Shown: positions 25,201-34,267 of the stretch, one piece after another | How the letters are laid out: the number at the start of each line of letters is the position of its first letter | Numbering within the stretch: the stretch's first letter is position 1 | Assembly: GCF_001039355.2 (NCBI RefSeq) | Contig: NW_019775192.1 | Location: 1 to 52,075, forward strand | DNA: 52,075 nucleotides | From: Lingula anatina | Lineage: Eukaryota; Brachiopoda; Lingulata; Lingulida; Lingulidae | Direction of reading: 5' to 3' | Notes under the pieces: generated by a model | Told to the model about the DNA's origin: nothing | The model's database searches: none | The model's input: only the letters and a program-made list of their open reading frames with translations | Translations under genes and position numbers: made by a program

Positions 25201-28200
25201 GAATGATGTGAGAGTTTCTTATCGAAATAAAAGTGGCATCTATACAGCATTACTTTGCAGAACAACTCATTTCAGTATTTAGACTTTGGTGGCTGAATAT
25301 CAGTAGTAACTTCTTGACTATTATTAAGCCCATTTCAAATTATACAATAATGAACATGAACCATTAATTTTTTGCACACTGCTCTGTGTACAGCTTGTGG
25401 CATTTAAGATGTTAACATGGAGTTTCATGACTTTACCCTTAGGGTCCCCAAGTTTGTCCTTAAGATTTCCATTGCAAGCTGTAAAATGTATTTTTAAAGA
25501 TCTTTTTTCTGTACTGAGTATATTAAAACTCGGTGTGTTTTAAAAGTTCAGCAATATGTGGAAAGATAACATGATTACTATTCTAGATGAGATTTTAGGA
25601 TATTCATAATGGAAGTTAACTTGCTTATGAGCTTTTTATGTTCCTCGTCTCAGTGGTTTCTGGGAGAAATATAGCTTATTTTTTAAAAACAATTATTGGT
25701 GTTTAGTTTTTTATGCTGCAGTCTTATTATTATAAATAAAACTTGTAGTTATTTCTATTTACTTCAAGGTTTATACTTAAAGGTACAAGTTTAAAATGTT
25801 TAATTAGTTTCTTATGGATAAATACTTTGTGTCTAGACATTCTAAGGATTGAATTAAAAGAAAGTGATTGTCATAAGTTGTTTCTTTAAAGGAGAGATTG
25901 TCATACTTTGTTTCTTTAAAGGATTGATTGTCATAATTTGTTTCTTTAAAGGATTTGATTAAAAGAAAGTGATTGATATAATTTTCTTTTTCATGATGTA
26001 CCTCAGAATATACGGTAAGTACCTACTTTTTATATTATAAATGCAAATGCCTAGCAACCAGCTTTTGCGCAGTCAACACCAATAAAATCTTGTTTAGGGA
26101 TGAAGTTACACCCCATACCGATTGCTATCTCACCTCAAAATAGAACGGTGTTAAATTGATGATTAAAGCTTTCAGTTGCCTATGCTTATACATTGCAACA
26201 ATAATATATATACAGCGATATTTTATATTTACGAGGTTTTTAAAATTGATTTAAATGAGCACAAAGATAGTTGCATTATTGAATAATTATGTGTAGGAAA
26301 AACTTTTTCGGTATCTGGATGGGTTACAATATCCTTAAGAAAGGATCTTTTTGTCAAAATTCACAACAGTAATCTCACTAGAGTTGACAATTCAAATCAT
26401 TGCCACTAAACCCAAACAAATACCACCATATTAATAGTAAAGTAATAGCATAACTTAAAAAATAAAATCAAAGGGAATTGTTTCATATTTTTTCCCAAAA
26501 AATTATTTTGAACCCGTATTTTCTGCTTTCTTTGCTAAACTTAACCTTCTGTTGTTTTTGCTTTAATTAGTATATTACAGGAATGAAAATCAATGCTTAT
26601 TTTCCAGTGCTCTTTTGTACCAAGATTTTCAATATACATTGAAACCCGTTATGAAAACAATAATGGAAGCTCAGAAAATGTAAGTTATTGATTTTTTTTT
26701 TGCATTTTATAATAAACCTGTACTTCACAGAATTTTCTCAAATTGATACTGTCATTTAATTTTAATGATTAGAGCCCAGCTTAGATAAAGTTTTAATGAA
26801 AATGTATGTATTTCTTTCCTTAAACTGATCTGAATGCAACAGTAACACTGAATGAAAAATGTATTTATCTTGTAAATTGTAGACATGGATATTTCTGGCT
26901 TAAAGTTCTATTATTGATGATTTTGAAACTATAAAGGCTCAAGTTTATTGTGCTTTAGAATAAACTAATTAATTGCCGTTGGTGTTATAAGGCACAGAAG
27001 TGAGATTTGAAGTTTGTGGGATTCCATGAGATTTTGATACTTCCGGAGATATTCAGTAATTGTGTAATGTTTAAGCAGTCTAATCAATAGTAACTACAAC
27101 TGTCAACATGTTTTTTTCCTTTGTTTTTGGGTGTAGTCAACGAAGCAGCAGCAGTGTTCTCCTTTTTTTATTTTTATTTTTATATAAGCTCAAACAGGGC
27201 AAATGGGAAAGGCAATGTTGGTAGATTATAACAATCATAATAATGAACTTGCAAACAAGATTGTGAAGCTGTCCTTGGAAGTGGGTGCGTTGTGAAATAA
27301 TGTTGCAAAATTCGCAAAATTATCAGGCACATGCAAACGAAATTTTATTTTTGGAAAAATGAAAAAAAAGGGGTTAAAATTACAACATGCAAAGCTGATG
27401 GGCCCAAACATTTGCTAAATGATTTATCTTTTTTTTTCTAGTGTTTGGGTCTCTCCCAAGAAGACCTTGATGTCAGAGAAGTTGAACATCTTGACATTGC
27501 ATATGATCCTTTACCTGAGAAGTATTACAAAGAGGAAGAGGTAGGTAATTTAGGACTGTTGTGCTCAGTTACAGATTTCAGAAAGACTTCATTAGCACAT
27601 TGATAAATGCATAAATAATCTTGGTTGAATAAGAGGATTCTAGAGTATGTGGCTCCGAGTTAAATCAGATTGGTTTTAATCATGAATTATTATATTTACT
27701 TTGAAAATGTGATTGCTAATTTGATTCAAAAGTTTGTCTTCAAAGAATTTTTTTTCAATGTAATATGTGTCTTCAGAGGATATTTTTAGTGTTGGAATTT
27801 AATGAAGTTCTGGTCTGTAGCTTAAAAAAAATTGCCAGTGTGTTTCCATAAGTTTTATATAGAAAAACAACTGACTTGCTTCAGCAGAATCTACAATTAT
27901 TCTGCTTTTTTCAAAAAGAGTCAGAATAATACTATATGTAAATTGTATGAAATAAGTAATCTTTTGGAGAAGCATCTGAAATATTATGAAGGATTGCGTG
28001 TAGTAGACAGAAGCCCTGACAACCATTGTTTTCTGCAGTGCCAGAAAACCTCAGGTCAGATTACCATGGCATTGTTATAATTGCCTTTAGTAAAGACGTT
28101 CATTATGTTGCCAAGATATGTCAGAAAGTCATTTTTCATATCTCAAATTTGCATTGTTAAAGTTTGGGTGCATTGGGCTCTTCGATTAGCTCAATTAAGG

Positions 28201-31200
28201 CCAATCTAAATCCCTAGAGAACGTCCAAAAAAGAGCTCTTTGCATTATATGCCCTGAACTTACATATAATGAAACAATGAATGTCACTGAACTCCCCACC
28301 TTAAAATCTTTTTGTAGTAAATTGTGCCAAAAAAATGTTTAATGAAATCCAATTACCTGCACATAGACTGGGTTCCCATCCCTAGATCGATCTAACAGGA
28401 TCGGTCCATCTACACGGGGTCCCTTGCGAAATTGCTTTCAGCCCAAGCGTCTTAGATGTCTGGGATGCCCGCTAAGGCCCCTATTTCACACAGACCACGA
28501 ATCCCACGAATCGCCAAGAATTGAAAAATTTTAGGATTCGTGAGGATTCTTGAGATTTTGCCAATTTTCTGGTCTAATTCGACATGCTCATGGTTCAGTT
28601 ACGATACAGGTACGATAGTGTTACGAATATTCGTGGGATTCGGCTGGAATCGTGAGAATTTGCCAATTTTCTGGTCTAATTCGACACGCTCTACTATTCA
28701 GTTACAATACAGGTGCGATAGCGTTACGAATATTTGTGGGATTCGGCTGGAATCGCACGAATATTGTCCAGAAATTCACTACGATTTTTTGGAATCGGGA
28801 GTTCATGGCCAAATCTTTGAACAGCTTAAATTTTTTGCCACGAATTCCCGATTGATCAAGAATTGCAAGAACTGACTACGATTATATACGAATCTGTTTA
28901 GAACTTCACGAACTGATTACGATTCAACCACGAATCCTGAAATTTTCAATTCCTGGCGATTCGTGGGATTCGTGGTCTGTGTGAAATAGGGGCATCAAAG
29001 TTTTTGCCACCAATTCCTGTTGGTCACGAAGTGCAAGAACTGACTACGAATATATACGAATCTGTTAAGAACTTCGCGAGCTGATTTTGATTCAACCATG
29101 AATTGTGAAATTTGTCAATTCCTGGTCATTCGTGGGATTCGTGGTCTGTGTGAAATAGGGGCATTAAGCTGCTAAATGAAAGTTAATTACCCCTATCAGT
29201 CTCAGCAGGTGTGACAGACATCTAAGCCACCCAAGTTAATTGCAATGTACCAATGAACTGTGTTTATGAACTTTTTGCTTTTAAAGGTATGACAAACAAT
29301 ATATTTTAGTCATATTTTTTCCCTTCAATATTTATTTTAAAAGTACACTTTTTACCTAATCCCATTTTTAATACTGTGCTTTACATTTTATGTATACATT
29401 CAATGTATGTTTGTATGTTTTATATATTGCAGAGAAGCACAATAAACCCCTTAGTCTTAAGCTTATTATTATCATTATTGTTACCTATTGGGTATGTGGT
29501 TACTGTGAAACAAAACCATTATTTCATGTTGGTATTTTGCCATTATGTGGAGGCATGTAGCTAGAAAAGTTGTGACATTTTGATGGTTTAAAAAAACAGG
29601 CATGTTGCCTTCTAAATACATCCTTGAAATGGATTATTGTTAGAAAGAAAGCAATTATTGCTGTTTCAAATGTATTTTCCATGAATCTAAAAAAAGATGC
29701 ATTTTGTGGTATGAAAACGTGTTTCATAACGTATACATAATTACTACTTTGTCACCATACAGACTTCTTTAGGGAAACAAATTGGAAACCAAATATTTAT
29801 AGGGTTTTTTAATCTCCTTACATTTAAACAGTGCTGTTGCTAGTATGAAGACTTATGCAATTGGGTTTGATAAGGTCACAACTTCAGTTTTTTATGTACA
29901 GACACAGATNTTCACTACGATTTTTTGGAATCGGGAGTTCGTGGCCAAATCTTTGAACAGCTTAAATTTTTTGCCACGAATTCCCGATTGATCAAGAATT
30001 GCAAGAACTGACTACGATTATATTCGAATCTGTTTAGAACTTCACGAACTGATTACAATTCAACCACGAATCCTGAAATTTTCAATTCCTGGCGATTCGT
30101 GGGATTCGTGGTCTGTGTGAAATAGGAGCATCAAAGTTTTTGCCACCAATTCCTGTTGGTCACGAAGTGCAAGAACTGACTACGAATATATACGAATCTG
30201 TTAAGAACTTCGCGAGCTGATTTTGATTCAACCACGAATCGTGAAATTTGTCAATTCCTGGTCATTCGTGGGATTCGTGGTCTGTGTGAAATAGGTGCAT
30301 TAAGCTGCTAAATGATAGTTAATTACCCCTATCAGTCTCAGCAGGTGTGACAGACATCTAAGCCACCCAAGTTAATTGCAATGTACCAATGAACTGTGTT
30401 TATGAACTTTTTGCTTTTAAAGGTATGACAAACGATATATTTTAGTCATATTTTTTCCCTTCAATATTTATTTTAAAAGTGCACTTTTTACCTAATCCCA
30501 TTTTTAATACTGTGCTTTACATTTTATGTATATACATTCAATGTATGTTTGTATGTTTTATATATTGCAGAGAAGCACAATAAACCCCTTAGTCTTAAGC
30601 TTATTATTATCATTATTGTTACCTATTGGGTATGTGGTTACTGTGAAACAAAACCATTATTTCATGTTGGTATTTTGCCATTATGTGGAGGCATGTAGCT
30701 AGAAAAGTTGTGACATTTTGATGGTTTAAAAAAACAGGCATGTTGCCTTCTAAATACATCCTTGAAATGGATTATTGTTAGAAAGAAAGCAATTATTGCT
30801 GTTTCAAATGTATTTTCCATGAATCTAAAAAAAGATGCATTTTGTGGTATGAAAACGTGTTTCATAACGTATACATAATTACTACTTTGTCACCATACAG
30901 ACTTCTTTAGGGAAACAAATTGGAAACCAAATATTTATAGGGTTTTTTAATCTCCTCACATTTAAACAGTGCTGTTGCTAGTATGAAGACTTGGGTTTGG
31001 GTTTGATAAGGTCACAACTTCAGTTTTTTCAATATGTAGAAGCAGTAAAGTCAGATTAAGGTGAATCCTTGTTTTTCTGTTTTAAATATATTTATAAAGA
31101 AAATTGGCATTTGAAATGATTGAATAAAATTGGGACTGGTTTTTATAAAAATATTAGGTAATCAAGTTTTCTTGTATATTATTTGAATGTTTGCATTTAA

Positions 31201-34200
31201 AATCAAGTGATTGGTAAAGAGTGCAGATTCCATGCACACAACTGTATTTGGCAGTAAAATCACATAGCCAGTGGGACTGATTTTTAGTTTTACATTTTCA
31301 GACAGTAAAAGTTGCTTGAATTTGATAGATTGATACTTATATGTATTATAATCCTAGTTGGATACAATTTGGATTTGGCTTGTGTTAGGCATTTTGATGA
31401 GCACTTACATGCAACACAATAACTTTTTTGTGCAGCGTAGAGAGTACATAATGTAACACCTTGAATATAAGGTATACAAGATGCAAAGCTGGTAAACAAC
31501 CATAACCAAAAAGCTGTAGTATAAAGTGTGCGTAACCAGAAGGAGTCTCTCTCTGATATTTCTTGTCAACAGTATTTTGCATACCCATGATGACATACAT
31601 GTATGCTTTACTGTCAAGGAAAACACTAAAACTGGTATTGTCTCTTAAATAAAGAGTTTTTACCTTAAGAAGTGTTTCAGAATGAGCTGAATTTTTGTCT
31701 CTAAAGATTTACATTACTTTTTTTGTATTTTTCAGGACTGCACAAAGTTCCAGTCTAAGAAGACAGGCAGAGGTCCATTAATGCCAGGATGGAGAGTAAG
31801 TACACGGGTAGATTGTCAAATTATTTATTGGAAATGAAAGTAAAAAATTAAACGGCAACTTTCAATTCAGATGGAATCAGAGGGATATCAGCCATATGCT
31901 TTTGACAGGTGTATATTGTGCATTGATTAATGACATAAGAAATATTGATATTAAGATTTCTCTCCGACTTGGCAGTGTTAGGTCACTTTTAGGGTAGTTT
32001 TTTTCTTGAACTTGAGGCAGCTCACATGATTGGTTTGTTAAACTAAAGATTTGAGAGAGAGAGAGAAAGAGAGAAATCATGGCATTAGTTTAAAGATAAT
32101 GGTTGAGGTAAAGAAACAAAGAGGTATTTTTCAACATAATATCATTGGTTTATCAATATCAGATTGTGGCACAGAATACTTGTTAATGGGTCTATGGTTC
32201 ATGCAAGAGACCAATCTTTGAGAGCCAGAATCCCATGTTAGATGCACTGACTTCTGAAGCAAGTTATGTTGTTCTTCTCATTGTAAAACTACCTAACCCC
32301 ACATCTTTTTATTTCAATGTATGTATGTATGAAACTGCTTTAGATCTGTTCTGCATGGTTATATAGCATTCAGGTGAATTGCACTTAAAAAGAGATTGAT
32401 GGAGAAGTGGTCGTTGTAAAATGGATTTACTGTTCCTTTGAGAGTACATGTATCAGAGTTAATTTCTGTCCAGTATCATTATCTTTGCCCACAAGGAAAT
32501 ATGCACTGGTTCAGTGCATTGATATAGACTCTGTAGATGTAGGTTTTGTCTCTTATTTATGGATTGCAAATTTTATTGAAGGGAAATGGGTTTTTGTAAA
32601 AAAACTGTTGAACTTATATTTAAAATTGTAATTGAAGTTACTCCATATTTTTGTATGTTAAAAGTAGGACAAGGAAAGTATTTTTCTCGTTTGATTAGAT
32701 TATTTCTCATAAAAGATTTGTTTCTGCATATTTTTCAAAATGTCTTAGAACTAAAAATTCCATGCTAATGAATGATATTTTATTTTTTAATTCCATTAAC
32801 CAATGAATTATTGAAATATTTAAGATTTCATCTATGTGCATATCTGATAATAGAAGTACAAAACATTATAGAAAGCATTTGTGAATAATAATGTCATCAC
32901 TCTCACTTGAATGAAATTGTTTGAGGATATTCAAGAAATGATGCCTTTTCACAGGACACCATGGATCCCATCATGTGTTCATACAAAGCAGTTAAAGTAA
33001 AATGTGAGATATGGGGAGTCCAGACTCGTATGGAAAGCTTCATGCACAGAATTGTGAAGGACATCCTCTTAGCTGGACATCGACAAGCCTTTGCCTGGAT
33101 TGATGAATGGCATGGTAAGTGTTCCAATTCCATATGCAGAAAGCATTTTGGTGTGTAAATCCCTGGTTCCTCTCATAGGAACTCCATGTTTCAACATAAA
33201 ACAAAATTGAATTCCTTTTTTATGAAATCATAAATTTTTACTCTTCCAAGCAGAATAAAACAAAGAATTTAAAGCTAACTAGTTAAAAAGAAAATAAAGT
33301 CAATTGACATTTCATTGTGTCATTGAATTTATTTAGATATTTTAGATTTTAATACATAGAATTGGCCTTTTTTACTTTTATCTCAATGCTTAAAGTAACA
33401 ACTGTGGATAAATGATTTGCCTTAGAAAAAAATGACCGCACTGAGAGTGAAACAGATGGCAGTGAAAACGCATCAGTTATGTGTCAGAAGAAAAATGTAT
33501 GCTATACAGCCTAGCTAAAGTTTACAATATTTGAGTGTAAAATATTTCAACACATCTGATATTATCTTACTACAGTGATTGATTTTATGTCAGGCAGATG
33601 TACTTGGTCTGGCAGTGGCAAGCCTAAAATAGTCAATGGAATAATGTAGTAATCGTGTTAGAAAAAGGGTATAGGCTCTCTGGTCAAATGGCAGCTGCTT
33701 GAGGTATAAATAGATGATGTTCTTCAGCTTGAATTGATCAAAACTGATGCTGCAGTAATTGAGAGTATTACTGATGTACATCTTTAGTCTCTTACACTCA
33801 CTTCATGTTACAATTTGTAATCATTGGAACATTTTCTTCCAACATTTTACTTTTATTTTTTCGTGTTATGTATTAAATTATGAACCTGTATTTACCCTTT
33901 GAAGCTATATTTTTTGTAATTGTTAGAAAGGAGTTATAAACTCGAATTGCTGTGGAAAGGTGGAATTATTTATGTTGAAACAAAGTAGCTTCCATTTCTG
34001 ATTATCAGAACTGGAATTAAAGAAAAAAAAACAATAAACAAACAAAAATCAAATTCACAAATACTTTTGATCATACCTACATAGACATATATGTGTATAT
34101 TTTGCCTCTCTATTTATGACTTAGGTATGACAATTGATGACATCAGGGAATATGAAGACAAAATGCACCAAGAGACAAACAAGAAAGTTGGCGTCAGTGA

Positions 34201-34267
34201 TTCGTCAATACAAAATGACTCCACAAACAATACACCGGAGAATGGAGATGAAGGAACGAGCATATGA
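16277..34267 (+). CDS. PITPNC1: Cytoplasmic phosphatidylinositol transfer protein 1 (RdgB-beta)
   Basis: A soluble class IIB PITP that carries phosphatidylinositol and phosphatidic acid between membranes. Exons: 16277-16324, 16778-16926, 19511-19599, 26007-26014, 26608-26679, 27442-27540, 31736-31795, 32955-33114 and 34125-34267; phases agree and the product is 275 aa (human isoforms about 268 and 332). It starts MLLKEYRVCMPLTVEEYRIG, close to human PITPNC1 (MLLKEYRICMPLTVDEYKIG) and unlike PITPNA/B. Lipid-headgroup residues Thr58 and Lys60 are present in GQYTEKRVYLN. Further family blocks: IFYITEKAWNFYPYT, CSFVPRFSIYIETRY, HLDIAYDPLPEKYYK, PIMCSYKAVKVKCEIWGVQT, RDILL-like KDILLAGHRQAFAWIDEW, and GMTIDDIREYEDKM. 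The tail after residue 245 is short, polar and Ser/Asn-rich, like the short human isoform. Without the 8-nt exon the frame breaks and the conserved EYT is lost. Stop TGA at 34265; AATAAA at 34465. Confidence 0.96.
16927..19510 (+). other. PITPNC1 intron 2
   Basis: 2.6 kb, AT-rich, with poly-T and poly-A tracts (17035-17050, 17398-17412, 19350-19365). I see no element with defined ends. The open frames at 18161-18352 and 18754-19068 resemble no protein I know. Confidence 0.6.
22103..22124. repeat. (TTTA)n microsatellite
   Basis: About five TTTA units in PITPNC1 intron 3. Confidence 0.9.
24610..24797 (+). mobile_element. Foldback element, copy 1
   Basis: Ends are imperfect inverted repeats: CATTCACAACAAAGTTGA at the left and the complement CAGTCACAACAGAGATGA at the right (14 of 18 match). 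Inside, a second inverted pair centres on GAAAGCTTGCC and GGCAAGCTTTCC, so nearly the whole 190 bp folds back. The segment AACAGATCAGCGGATCA recurs at 47890 and the left end recurs inverted near 48012-48031, defining a repeat family. Non-coding; hAT-like by the CA..TG ends only, with no clear target duplication. Confidence 0.65.
25866..25955 (+). repeat. 30-bp tandem repeat, 3 copies
   Basis: Three successive units, each GATTGTCATA plus three variable bases then TTGTTTCTTTAAAGG with small changes. On both sides lies a further duplicated flank (GATT followed by AAAAGAAAGTGATTG). It sits about 50 bases upstream of the 8-nt microexon acceptor. Confidence 0.9.
26007..26014 (+). CDS. 8-nt coding microexon of PITPNC1
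   Basis: The preceding exon ends in phase 1 (G) and the next begins in phase 0 (TGC, Cys). AATATACG, preceded by a CCTCAG acceptor and followed by GTAAGTACC, supplies exactly GAA-TAT-ACG, i.e. Glu-Tyr-Thr. Human PITPNC1 has EYTCSF at this place, so the microexon gives the conserved residues and the right phase. It is isolated by a 6.4-kb intron upstream and a 593-bp intron downstream. Confidence 0.88.
26040..26334 (+). mobile_element. TTAA-type MITE, copy 3 (5' truncated)
   Basis: Shares the right two thirds of the family: GGGATGAAGTTA, CTCACCTCAAAATAGAA, TTGCCTATGCTTATACA and GGTATCTGGATG, ending ACAATATCC followed directly by TTAA at 26335-26338. The left inverted end is not recognisable, so the start is approximate. 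It fills about half of the intron just downstream of the microexon. Confidence 0.75.
28205..28385 (+). pseudogene. LINE reverse-transcriptase C-terminal remnant
   Basis: The frame reads SKSLENVQKRAL, then CIICPELTYNETMN, ELPTLKSFCSKLCQK; after a +1/-1 slip in the A-run at 28329-28335 it continues KMFNEIQLPAH to a stop at 28383. The pattern LE-x-VQKRAL-x-II-P-x-LTY plus LPTL is the conserved end of reverse transcriptases of jockey/CR1-like non-LTR retrotransposons (family knowledge; the clade is not resolved). Beyond the inserted inverted-repeat element, 29410-29500 ends in AATAAACCCC and TTATTATTATCATTATTG, plausibly the LINE 3' end. Broken and inactive. Confidence 0.6.
28476..29162 (+). mobile_element. 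GGCCCC-end inverted-repeat DNA element (PIF/Harbinger-like MITE)
   Basis: The left end GGCCCCTATTTCACACAG and about 50 following bases (to about 28545) recur inverted twice: ending at 28993 and again at 29162 (GTGTGAAATAGGGGC). TAA lies next to the left end (28473-28475) and TAA follows AT at the outer right end, in line with a 3-bp TWA target duplication. The body is filled with variants of TTCGTGGGATTCG and CACGAATC. A 102-bp tandem repeat lies within. Open frames here are by-products of the repeats. Family assignment is inference from ends and target site. Confidence 0.7.
28559..28755 (+). repeat. About 102-bp tandem repeat, 2 copies
   Basis: Units start TGCCAATTTTCTGGTCTAAT at 28559 and 28661 and end GGGATTCGGCTGGAATCG; they differ at about ten positions. 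Internal to the inverted-repeat element. Confidence 0.88.
28775..29893 (+). repeat. 1.1-kb direct duplication, copy A
   Basis: Nearly identical to 29911-31029, with about a dozen single-base changes and a few small indels (for example TGTATACATT versus TGTATATACATT). It starts inside the inverted-repeat element and runs through the putative LINE 3' end into intron sequence. The last 16 bases before the N (29894-29909) are not in the other copy. Confidence 0.95.
29910..29910. other. Ambiguous base (N) at the duplication junction
   Basis: The only N in the window, exactly where copy B begins. This suggests a zero- or minimal-length gap between contigs. Confidence 0.9.
29911..31029 (+). repeat. 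1.1-kb direct duplication, copy B
   Basis: Second copy of 28775-29893, roughly 99% identical, including two right-end inverted repeats near 30130 and 30300 but no left end. Identical minus-strand open frames at 29524-29727 and 30662-30865 are by-products. Confidence 0.95.
32051..32075. repeat. (GA)n microsatellite
   Basis: Short GA-rich run in PITPNC1 intron 7. Confidence 0.85.
33115..34124 (+). other. PITPNC1 last intron
   Basis: 1.0 kb of AT-rich intron ending in a T-rich tract and TTAG. The preceding introns 31796-32954 and 26680-27441 likewise hold nothing beyond splice signals and simple repeats. Confidence 0.7.

Larger units (their letters stand above)
19600..26006 (+). other. PITPNC1 intron 3 (6.4 kb)
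   Basis: The largest intron in the window. It holds a (TTTA)n run at 22103, a foldback element at 24610-24797, a triple 30-bp tandem repeat at 25866-25955 and ends at the microexon acceptor. The remaining sequence is AT-rich with no exon or gene that I can support. Confidence 0.7.
27541..31735 (+). other. PITPNC1 intron 6, repeat-rich
   Basis: 4.2 kb holding a LINE fragment, a GGCCCC-end inverted-repeat element, a 1.1-kb direct duplication and the window's only ambiguous base. The parts outside these (27541-28190 and 31030-31735) are AT-rich with nothing recognisable. Confidence 0.8.

Noticed and set aside
28540-28875. Plus-strand open frame of 111 codons
   Set aside because: It lies wholly inside the inverted-repeat element and its two halves are the two copies of the 102-bp repeat, so it is a by-product of repeat structure.
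29524-30865. Two identical 67-codon minus-strand open frames
   Set aside because: They sit in the two copies of the 1.1-kb duplication; no similarity to a known protein and no splice or promoter context.
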